Assembly: GCA_949715645.1 (NCBI GenBank)
Contig: OX454525.1
Coordinates: 326,130,334 to 326,194,333 of the forward strand
Length of the DNA stretch: 64,000 nt
Direction of reading: 5' to 3'
Source of the DNA: Portevinia maculata
Taxonomy: Eukaryota > Arthropoda > Insecta > Diptera > Syrphidae
Shown: piece by piece, positions 11,201 through 23,200 of the stretch
Layout of the letters: each line of letters opens with the position of its first letter
Numbering within the stretch: position 1 is the stretch's first letter
The notes under the pieces: model-generated
The model's database searches: none
Told to the model about the DNA's origin: nothing
Seen by the model: only the letters and a program-made list of their open reading frames with translations
Made by a program: the position numbers and the translations under genes

Positions 11201-14200
11201 TGCGATAATGTTCGTTTCAAAAGTTCCATTTAGTAATTTGTAGCGAGAATATATAACCGCAGCATACGCAGATGCCGATGCGTCTGAAAATGCATGCAAT
11301 TGAAATGCATCGCCAAGACCGATGGTTCGCGGTATTTCGATGTTCGTGAGTGCTGGAAGTTCTTCACGGTATTTTTTCCACTGGCAAGCAATTGAGTATG
11401 GAAGGTTATCATCCCATTCAATATTTCGATGCCACAACTCTTGTAGAAGGATTTTTAATTGCACTACCGAAGGGGTAAGGAAACCGAGGGGATCGAAGAT
11501 TCGCGCAATGTCTCTAAGTATCTGGCGTTTTGTTACTGGGTCATGGTGATTGTAATTTAAGCGAAAGCTAAAGATATCACTCTTAGAATTCCAGTATAAA
11601 CCGAGAACCTTTATCCATGTATCCGCGTCCGTGTCAAGTGATATGTTTTGATTAGAAACGTTGCCGGGTTCTTGGCGGAGATCGTCGCAGTTACTTTGCC
11701 ATTTACTTAACAGCATACCACCCTTTTCGAGGAGTGCGATTAGAGAATCTCGTTTAAAAATGGCTTCAGATAAAGTGTCACCACCCGAAACGACATCGTC
11801 TACATAGAAATCATTCAATAAAATATCTGACGCGATAATTCTTCACGATGGTCTCTCGCTAGTTGTTCCAAAGCCCGAACCGATAAAAATGGTGCGCAGG
11901 AAGTTCCGTATGTCACCGTACGTAACCTAAAGTGTTGCAGAGGCTCCGTTGGCGATTTCCGCCACACTATGCGCTGAAAGTCAGCATCTTTCTCAGACAC
12001 CCAGATTTGGTGAAACATCTTGACTATGTCAGCTGTAAAGACGAATTGATGTCGTCTAAATCGTAAGCAAACCGAGAAAAGATTGCGGTGAATTGGTGGG
12101 CCAACCATGAGTGCATCATTTAGGCAGTTATCGTTTGTGTCCTTGAAAGACCTGTCGAACACGACACGAAGTTTTGTTGAACTGCTGTCTGGTTTTAGAA
12201 CAGCATGATGGGGGAGATAAAACACATTTTGGTTGCAGATTTCCGACTCAGGGACTGTCGACATATGTCCGAGTGTCAAGTATTCATCGAGAAATTGTGA
12301 ATAATTTCGAAACAGATTCGAGTTTTTCAAAAACTTTTTGTCCATCCATTTTAAGCGCGAAACTGCTCCGTTTAAGGTGTCACCGAACCGTGGTGGTGAT
12401 TTAAAGGGTAAGTCGACGATGTATTTCCCGCTCGAATCTCGGCGGTGTGTTAGCAGAAAATGCCGATTTGTTTATCTTCATTTGAGATGATTAATTTTGG
12501 ATCCACCTCTTCAATGGTCCAAAATGATTGTAGTATTGAATCGATATCTAGATGGACATAATGTGAAATAAGGCGGGGTTCATTTGTGGATGGTAATGGT
12601 CCAGCAAGGACCCAACCGAAAACAGTTTTTTGTGCAATTGGATAGCCTTTGTTACTATTGATACATTGCCCTTGTAAGATTTCCCAAGCTTTATCTGCGC
12701 CCAGCAATATGTCCACGGAGTCAGACTTATTGAACAAAGGATCGGCTAAGTTTAGTTGATGCAAGTGATTGGTAAGTTTGCTGTTACACTCGATAGAATA
12801 TATGTATCGACTGAGATACTATATGAATCGCAGCGTGAAGTGATTACCAACGATATAACGCCTCTAGATTTACCAGCACTGGTAGATCCAATACCTCTTA
12901 TTGGTATACGAGTGTTTCTTCGTTTTACTCCGATTCTTTGAGCACATGACTCAGTGACGAAAGATACCTGTGAGCCAGAATCAATCAAAATCCGAACATG
13001 TTGGTAATGTCCATTGACGTCTTTAACTTTTGCCAGAGCCGTGGGAAGTAATGTTTGGGTTATGGGGTGCATTATGTTGACAGAATGGTTATTGACAAAT
13101 GCTTGTGATGATGTCGAGGGACGATTTGACGAATTATGTGGATTTTGAGGACTGTAAATGGTCGTTTGGGCAGGACGAGACGAAGTGGTATTCACATGTT
13201 GATTGAACGAATGGTACGTGGTTGTGTTTGGAGAGACTGTCTCTGTTGTCTGGTTACGATTGAGCGAAGTATTGCTGCTTGGTGGGTTGCTCGAATGATT
13301 AGGGTTTGTATTTACTGAATTGTCATGAACCAAACTATGATGACGAGTATTGCATGATCTGCAACGAAGTTTGGACTGTCAGCGGCTGAGGAGTGTCCAT
13401 TCCGAAGGCAGTTAAAACAAAGCTTGCTAGTTTTAACGAATTCTCGGCGGGATTGTAAGTCCATGTCAAGAAAGGCTTGACACTGGGAAAGGCCGTGGTT
13501 TGCATTACACTTGGCACAAATTGATGATGTTGAAGCATGCATGCTTTTTACCACTGGTTTTCTCTGTCGATTGGGTTCAGAAACACTGGTCCTGCAACTC
13601 TCTACGGCCTCACACCGACGGTCCAAAAAATCTAGCAACTGTTCTATGGTAGGATAGTCCTCAGAAAAGTTTTTCTCAGACCATGCTTGGCGCGTTTCAG
13701 GGTCCAGTTTGTATACTAAAATGCAGATAAGCCACGGATCCCTGGTAAGCGAGTTAATAGCTGTTAGACCTCGTACAATTTCATCAGCTCCATCTGATAT
13801 TTTTCGCAAAACATTAACGTTCGACGTATGAACAGACGGAAGCTCCATGAATGTTTTCACGAAATTATTGACAATATGACGCGGTCTATCGTATCGCTTT
13901 TCAAGCTTTTCCCACGCCTGTTCGTACGTATCATCACATACCGTTAAGTGACTTAACAGACGTAATGCCTCACCACGAAGGCGTGATATCAAAAATTGAA
14001 ATTTACGAATCGGCCATAAATTTGGTTTGTTTCTAACAACACTTTGGAACATGTCCCGAAACGTAGGCCATTCCCGATAATTGCCCGAAAATGGCTCAAT
14101 TCGAATTGACGGGAGGTAGCTGTCATCGATTTTTCCTGAGGATGATGATTGGCTTAATGTCTGAATTAAAGCTTTTTGTTGTGCAGCTAATTGGCCTACG

Positions 14201-17200
14201 AGATCATTGTTTTTTTCTACTTTTTCTCGATCAGTTATTGCCGATAGCAGACCCGACTTGACTATTAAAACCTTTGCCTCAAATTCCTCAAATTCCGGAC
14301 CAGGATCGATATAATTTTCGTCGCCGGCAAACAAATATATTAGCTTTTGGGAAGCTGCGAATTCTTTCCATAAATCATCTACTTTGTAGTAGCGAATCTT
14401 GAGATCCGTTAACGAAATAACATCGGAAATAGCTTCCGTATAGGTTACTAATTTCGTTAATGAACCCTTCAAATGACCACGAGTAGCACGAAGCACGGGC
14501 AATGTCATTGGGTCCGCCATTTAAATAGTATCCCGAACAAATTATATGTACCGAACGATAGAACGAATTGATTAAGTTGCAGAATTCTTCGGTAAAAGAA
14601 TGAAACCTATTTAGCTTTATCTTAAATTAATTTGTCTGTTAATTGTTCAAGACGTTTATATAACCCGAAGAGTTTATGTACAGTTAACCACGAAAAGTTT
14701 AAAGAACTATAAGCCACAAATTTCACGAAAAATGTTTTAAACGAATTGTCTCTTAAAGAAAAATCCGGCTCGATTTGGACCAAAAATGTTTGATAATTTG
14801 CGAAACACAAACCGAAAAGCCACAGGGAAAATCAGCGAAAAACAATGATTAATAAATTAAACGACGATCGATTTATTATTTCTTGTTAGTTAGGTACTAC
14901 CCTCTGTGTGTCTGCGATCCAAGTGACCGAGATAAGTACATGTTAAAAGAATCTCTTTTCGAACAACCGTGGTTTACCGATTGCTGAATAAAACAATTGA
15001 GAGCGACAAAGAGAATTGGCGTTACGTTAGACAGGTTGAAGAAAAAAAGGAACAATTTACTGTTGACAATATAGAAAAATTATATAGGGTGATTTACACT
15101 AAGTTTAGCATGATCGACCAACAACGAAAACAATAACAAATGAATGAAATAGATGAGATTAAATAAAATAATTAACTGAATCTTAAACAGTCACCTTAAA
15201 GCACTTTCCTTTCCGCGGGTTAGGAAGCAGAAGGGGTTCGTACTCATTCCATGAAGCTCTCCCTTTGCTGCGTAGTGAATCGGGATCAGTCAGGGGTTTG
15301 AACTGATAACACTCCACTCGGATCCTAACACATGGTTCTGGAGTCTTGCTGAGCGCGACTGCACTAGTCACTCCTTCAGATATGCAGCTTTAGCAGCCAC
15401 ACACCGGTCCCTCGCAAGGGATTATGAGCAACAGGCTGGGACTCGACTGAGAACAGTCAACCCAAACTGTACCTCTGCCAAAGAAGGAGGACTGCTTGAG
15501 GTTAGACTGCACAGTCACTTCAATCAGCACTCCACTCTTAGGGCTAGATAAGATACAGTGTTTTTTTTATATAATCGCATTAAAGGGATTTGTTTATACC
15601 CTTATAATGTATTAGCTACACAGCGCTGGCGTTAAGGAAATTAGGGAGATGCCGATGCACGTTCGCTTTGAATGTTTGTAAATTATAAGGTGTAGGAAAA
15701 ATGGAGCGGGGAAGAGCATTTCACATTTGTGTTGTACGGCTAAGGAAAGATTCCGTGTATTTCACTGTACGTCCGAAAATGTTCTAGGGGTGGAATGCAA
15801 CTGGCTATTTCGTTTGAGCGCTTATGGTGTATTTATTATTATTATTATTATTACCATAAATAACGAAAAGCAGGAAACATTGCGACGATGACTAAGAGAG
15901 TCAAGCGATCTCGCGATGTTACAGTCACCAATGAGTTTCATCGCGCGCTTTTGGATCCTGTCAAGTAGCTCCAAATAAGTAATTGGTGCACCATACCAGA
16001 TATGAGCGTTGTACTCGAGCGTTGTACTCTCGGAGGAACGCCTTATATATTGTAGCCAGATCAGAGGGAGTGAAATATTTCTTGCAACGCTTAAGGAAGC
16101 CTAGGCATTTCGCAGCGTTCTTGGCAACATCGAATATGTGGTCGTTCCAACGAAAGTTGGCATTAACACACATACGGATTATGAAAAGCCGTTCGGTTTC
16201 AATGATGCAAGTGCCATTCATGGATAATAACATGGTGTTAGGGTTTTGCTTTAATGACAGAAGATAGCATTGCGATTTGGAAGCATTCAATTCCACTCTA
16301 TTAGTTACACCCCACTGAGTTATGCTGTCGAGATCAGAAGTCAATGAGCTTAACATACGTTGCGGTTCCAGTTCGACACCCGAAGATGAGGGGCGTGAAC
16401 CAAGAATGTCATTGTAAATGAGTGTCGGGATAGATGATGAGGCCGCATTCTTGATGTTTTTAACAAAATTTATTTATTGCCTCAACTTTTGGTCATAGGA
16501 GAATTTGACTTTTGACTTTGAAATTCATTTTTTTATTCATTGATAAATATCTACTTACATACTAGACAAAAATGATTAAACCTAACTTAAAATTAACAGG
16601 ATACTTATTCTTATTTATTGGTCCTTATGCGAACGCTCTAAACTTAACTATATCTTAGAATTATTGCCTTTCGGCCTACGAACTATTTTATGAACTAATC
16701 TTACATATATATTCCTCGAGAAAATTTACTAAAACTCGGTATCATTATTGAGATTTTATATAAAACAAATTACAAACTACCTATTCTACTTACTTAAACT
16801 ACTTAACGTATTCTAACTATAATTAGGATTCTGAGCACTCGTTGCCTTGCGCAACAAGTGGTCAAAATCCCAATTGCTTTCCGAGCGCCTGGCAGTCATC
16901 AACGTGCACACGTGCTACCCTGAGCTAACTGAAGCCTTACAGCGTCAATCTTCTCCCGGAAGCACTACCACAAGTTGACGAGCCCGGCCTCTCCCAGAAA
17001 CGCCCTAGCTAACTTAATATTAACTTATAAACTAAGAGGATGTTACCTAGAGTAACGCACCGTCTTATGAGGGCATGATGACCCCCCCCCCCCCTCAAAA
17101 AGCCACCAAAATTCGGCAAATTGTTTTTCTGTATCGAATTTATCCCTCTCCGCTATTGCGGTACTAAAACGGAGGAGCTCGTGGATGAGCCGCTTATCTC

Positions 17201-20200
17201 TCGCGCTGCGGAAGCGGTGGTATAATACCGGGATACCATCCCTCGTCTGTACCAGCCCTTTTGCATCACTATGGATAAATGCCTCCGGCGGGATAAAGCC
17301 AGACCGGAGAGTACTATCTATGTACATTTCATTGGGGTAGTAAGCCCCAAAGATCAGACTATTGTCGCTGGCCATCGTCCGTGCAACGTGCCTTCGAGTC
17401 ACCTTAATGATGAAATTGTCAATCCTACTCAACTGAGCCCCATCGTATAGGACCTTGTTGGGAGTATTTTATATAATTGGATTCAGGCGTTCGGAACAAC
17501 CGGAGACAGGTCCTAAGACATTGTCTCTCCAAAACCCGAATCTTTTCCATATAGCTGGGCGCTATATTAAACCACAATGGACAACCATAAGCGATAATCG
17601 GCCTTATAAGGGCCACGTAGCAAATGACCTTCACTCTGGAGTCAAGTTGACTGCTATGAAACCATCTCCTTGTCAAATCATAAGCCTTCTTGGCCCCAGC
17701 AAGACAAGCAACTGTAAGTCTATCGAAATATAGATACTGGTCAATCCAGATACCTAGATATCTAACTAAGCTTCTCACCGCCAATGGCTGCCCATCCTGT
17801 CCAATAATGGCCAATTTCTTCCAGTTTTTTCTGGTATCCCTAGAGGCCGCAGCCAATGGAGTTCTGAACAAGATTGTTTCCGTCTTCTGAAAGTTGATTT
17901 TCAACTTCCAGTCGTCGCAATATCGCTTAATTTGATCGAAGTCACGCTGCAAAAGGATATTAATGACCTCGATTTTAGGACCTGATCTGTATGCCACCAA
18001 ATCATCGGCATACGCTATAGCATGTCTGAGTGAACCTACCAGATCACTCGTGTAAATGTTAAACAGGATCGGAGAATTGACCGCCCCCGCTGTAAACCGT
18101 TTTTAATTTCAAAGACTCTGCTCGAAGTCACGTTGCCACATTTGACAACGAACTTCTTTCCCATAAGCATATTATAAATTAGATATAGTAAAGGTTTGTG
18201 CATCTCCCGCCTGGTCAACTTGTAGAAAAGTTCCTCTAACCATACAATGTCGAAAGCCTTCTCAAAATCAACCGGACACGCACCCGTACATTGGTTCTTG
18301 TGTCCGGGCACTGCTATGTAGAAGACAATGAACTCGCAAATGAACTATGAAATAAAGTGAGGGAAGTCAATACTCAGGGGTGGTCATAAAACCACCCTGT
18401 GCGATGTCAAAGGAAAGGAGTTAGCCTAAGTTAGTTAAGACGTTTCTGCGACAGACCGGGTTTGCCAACTTGTTCTGTTGCTTCCGTGAAAGGATTGACG
18501 CTGTATGGCTTCAGTTGGTTCCCGGCGACGCGCGCGCACGTTGACGGCTGCCAGGCGCTCAGAAAGCAATTGAGATTTTAGTCCGATTCCCAGAGCACTT
18601 AGACTCGCTAATGGTCCATTGTACTACCAGGCAGAACTCCTCTTTTTGGTGTAGAAGTTTGCAGAAGAAAATTGTCATTTGTTCCTCTTCATTATTGGGT
18701 GGCGTATGTCCTGCACCGCACGCCGGCACGCGTCACAAGCCACCACTACATTAATTATTACGTTCAGTACGAGTAAATCTGAAAGAAACGTGGAAAATCA
18801 TCGTCAACGCAGTATTAGGTAGAAAATTCGCCAATTTAGATGATACTCGTATTTTATCTAAAAACTTTGCAAGCGAGAAAAACTTTGATAATTTGGCAAA
18901 CAAGTTTGCAAAAAAAATATCACTCTAAATAGACGATACGATTCACAAATCCATATTAATATTATAAATACGAAAGTATGTAACTCTGTCTGTCTGTCTG
19001 TCTCGCTTTAACGCCGAAACTACTGAACCGATTTAAATGAAATTTGGTACACAGATAGTCTAGAGGCTGAGAATGGACATAGGCTACTTTTTACCGCGGG
19101 AAAATGCTTCATCCGCTGTCCAGAAGCGGAGATCGAAGCTGATATCTAAGAAAAGTTGTAACTCTCGAATGCTTTCTGGCTCCTAGCTTTGGAATGACTC
19201 ATCCAAATGAAATAGGATTTTTTTTAATATTAAATTATGTACAAAGATTTTAAGATATAAATCATCTTTGTAGGTTATCCTGAAGTTGAACAATAAGCAT
19301 TAAACTATAAATTTTATACAATTCAAATAAGTAAAATGTTCGATTGAAGCTAGATCGGTGGATTTTCCCAGCGTTCAGTGGAGGAAAATTTGTGTGTGTG
19401 TGCGGCACAAATCTGTTTCTCTACCTGTACCTTTTGTTCAATGTGCTTTTTCTTTCTTTTTTTTATGCACCTTTTGCAGTTTGTGTTGTTTTTTTATGGC
19501 GCATGGCCATGGGATTCAGAAAGATAGGGTATGAAATGTAAATGAGATTGAGAGGGAGCCACACTCAGAGTATATCCATATAATGAGTAGGGACACTCTC
19601 GACGTTTTCTTTATCAGTTCTTATCAGCAAGTATTTTGTTTTAAATTTGAGAAGTGGCAGACTGGCGAAGCAAGGCGAGCACGGGACAGCTAGTGTGAAT
19701 ATAAATGTTATAATGGTCCATCAAATTGTGTTCAGCGGTCAATGTATTTGGAGGAAGTCACTGACTGAGAAATACAGAACAGTATAAACTCATTAAATGA
19801 AAATAATTCGGCGGGTATAGATGGGATAAGACCTAAAGATCTTAAAAAATGCTCGATGGTTATGGCTCCAATCATAACAAAAATAGTAAAGATGAGCTTA
19901 CAGCAATCTACAGTGTTCAATGCTGAAAACATCAATCGCTCGACCGATTTATAAAAGTGGAAAGAAAAATTAAATTTCGAACTATAGGCCTATATGCATC
20001 CTTTCAATCGTAGATCAGATACTAAAAGAAGTTGTTGCCAAACGGTTACATGAGTACGTTGAAAAATATAAGATCCTAGAAAATAATCAATTTGGTTTCA
20101 GAAAAAAAAAGTATTAATCGACTACTCGGAGATTTCACAAACAAAATCAATTTCAGCCTTGAAAAAAAATCAAAATGTAATTGCATTCTTCATTGATTTT

Positions 20201-23200
20201 AAGAAAGCGTTTGATACATTATGCCAAAAAAATATGTTGAAGCAATTAGAAAAGGTTGGAGTAAGGGGACCTATCCTGACATGGTTTGAAAACTATTATA
20301 AGAAAGGAAGTGCGAATTTCGAATCAGAGAATACTTTAGTGAAGATGAGAATGCGAAAAACGGAGTACCACAAGGATCCAAGGGCCTCTCCTTTTTGTAA
20401 TACATGTGAATGATTTGCTATCAATTCTGAAACATAGCACCGTTTATGCATATGCAGATGATACAGCCGTCGTAGTAAGCCATAGAAACGTGGAAGCAGC
20501 GGAAAAAATGATGCAAAATGATTTTAACACAATCTTAGTACGGTGTCATGACCATGGACTGATCATGAAAGCACAAAAAACAAAAGTTATGCACATAGGA
20601 CCACCACATGTATTAAAATATAAAATCGCAATTAAAATGCACACCGATGAATGTCTACACATAGCAGGAAATCAATCGAAATTACAAAATGAGAATAATT
20701 GCTCAACAACAATCGAGAATGTATCAACACACAAATAACTTGGTGTAACGTTGACTATAACCTGCAATGGAGCCAACACATGCATGCTCTTACAATCAAA
20801 CTTCGGCAATCAGCATATTCACTATTTCATCTCAGTTACTTATGCACACCAGATGTTCTCCGACAATGCTACTTTCGGCTTTTTGAATCGCATCTGAGAT
20901 ACGGCATTTTGGCCTGGGGAAATGCACCACAACAACAAAATTTAAAAGCAACCGCTACTGGTGTATCGGTCAAAACTATGCATGCATGATATTGATTGGC
21001 ATAAAATCGATAGCAGCACGAGACTACTTAACATAGAAAAACTACATAAGCTTGAGGTAGTATCATAGTTCGAAGATGACACCACCTTCAAAATACCGAC
21101 ACATCAAACTGTCTGCACAAGAAGAACGTACCAAGGCAGATATGGTAGCAAGAAAACCAAGGACGAAGGACCAAGACCAGAACAGCGAGGCCAACACTCC
21201 CAACAAAGGGTATCACAATGGGACCATATGGACCTAAGTGTGGTGTAACAGATTCGCTCTGTTCCATCAGCCCGTAAACCTAACCTAACCTAAGACAGAT
21301 ATGTTATCCCGAGATACTGTAACGAGTACGGACGACGAAAATATGATGTAGCGATTCCCACAACATTTAATTAATTACCCGTGAATTTCCGCAACCTTGA
21401 AAAACCATTTTTTTTTAAAAAAGCTAAACAGCTTTATTAAAATATTGAACAGTTTTAACTCAAAATATTCAATCCACAAAAAAAAATGAATTATAAATGC
21501 TATAAGAACTCAAAAAACAAAAAATTATATCCTTCCAGAAATAATCTACTGCAGACAAGCGGCTTTGCAGATTTAAATTTGAATAATATAAATATCACAT
21601 CAGAGCCTAATCCTTGGCAAAGCCTGGGATAGGTATTTTCCAACTTCATAGAGGTTGAGAAATAGTGAAACTCTATATTGAAAAAAAGTACCTTAAGTTA
21701 GTTAAAAGTAGATTATTTGTAGGTTCATGTCATTTCAGTCATGCCAAGTTGTTGGCTCTGATCGCACTTTGCTTTCCTTCCAGAAATCGAGAATAACTTG
21801 ACCTTGGATTGCATCAATTGCCTCACTCTACTGTCTGCTCTCCTTCAATGGATTCGCGACAAGTCTATAATTCGATTAAATTAATTATCTCGCTTTACTG
21901 CCTTTAATCAGAACTAGTTGATAACAGCTGCCAACGTAAGGGTTCCAACTTTACGAGTCACTCTACCCTCCCTACACGAGAGAGGGCACTGACTGCAATA
22001 GATAGTATTTTCATTGCCTTACCTGACCTGCACGTAACGTATGGTTCCCTAGTAGGCCGATTGTAACCCCCGGTCTCCCCTTGCTGTTACAAAGGCCAAG
22101 AACAACAATCGTACGTGTGCCTTTGGATTATAAAACAATTTAAGAGTAGAAGCAAAACTTATCAGAAAGTATCTCGGGGGACTGGCTAAGCGTTATTGGT
22201 TTGCCTTTCCTGAGAGAAGATATTTAAAAAAATAAAGACAAATAAAATAAGGTGTACCTCACCTACCCTAACAACAAATTTAAACGTGTTTCATCTTCTC
22301 ACTTCCACTAGTGAACTGACCGCTTAAGATGATCACAGCAAAATGGCAATTTAAGAGCTTCTACAATCAAGTACCTACCCTATATTATCTGTACAACAAA
22401 TCAAGCAGCGTTTATTTTTAATTAATGTTTTCAAATAACGTTGTCTTTATGGTGATGATGATGACACTTTTGCAACGCCCAGACACTGACAAACATTATA
22501 AATTCAATTAATGCTACGTATATTCGTAGAAGGTGTGTATTTAACACCTAATGAACGTAAAGCCAACGTTGTCCTGTTTTTGTTAGGATAAGCGTTCGCT
22601 ACCCGTTTTATGTAACACACTCATATATATATATTTGTCTACTTCCAGGCTCTGGGGAATTTGTACTTTGTCCATCAAACGCTGTTAGGGGTGAAAATAT
22701 GGAATTTTCTTTCGCATGAATGGGACTCAGCCGAAGGGAAAAACATCTACACGGGCAACATTGAGACTATCTCAACCAAAGAGAAATCTAAATTTCCACA
22801 GCATTTTTTCCCGGAAGTATGTATAGACTAAAGAGCCAAGCACATGTGACGTTCATAGTGCCTAGTCATATACGCGCTCTGTTCTTATTTATTTTTTTGC
22901 GTTGCTTGTAACATAAATAAACATTGCGTGTCCTTGAATAAATATTTTTTTCTGTTTTCTTGCTCTTTTATAATAGCTCTTTTTTTGCAGTGCAAATGGT
23001 CGCGCAAAGGCTTCATGCGTACGCGGTGGGAAATTAATGGAACTGTTATTGATCTCGTCAATATTCACCTATTTCATGATGCTTCTAATTTAGCTGCTTG
23101 TGAAGAGTTTCCTTCGGTGTATTGTAAAACAAGAAGGAGAGCATTGGTTCACACATTGGAAAGGTGAGTGGACAAATGTGTTGGGGCTTTACAGGTCATT

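Larger units (their letters stand above)
7378..15189 (-). mobile_element. BEL/Pao LTR retrotransposon, complete but dead
   Basis: LTRs are at 7378-7675 and 14787-15189; both begin TGTTTRATAATTTGCG and end CTTAAACA on the plus strand. They are flanked by a perfect 5-bp target duplication GTCAC (7373-7377 and 15190-15194). Minus-strand gene order is gag, protease, RT, RNase H, integrase, as in BEL/Pao. Coding is broken by several frameshifts, an integrase deletion and a LOA insertion (8263-9921). It lies antisense to the host gene inside intron 2. Confidence 0.93.
18764..21296 (+). mobile_element. LINE (family P), split by Helitron-like insert
   Basis: The plus-strand coding remnant before 18945 reads WKIIVNAVLGRKFANLDDTR (pre-RT region). 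After the insert come RPIYKSGKK, FRTIGLY, NNQFGFR, then IAFFIDFKKAFDTL (RT motif A, near 20180), YAYADDTAVVVS (motif C, near 20440) and the post-RT LRYGILAWGNAP near 20900. The 3' end is AACCTAACCTAACCTAAG at 21282-21296. Multiple frameshifts; inactive. Confidence 0.78.
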
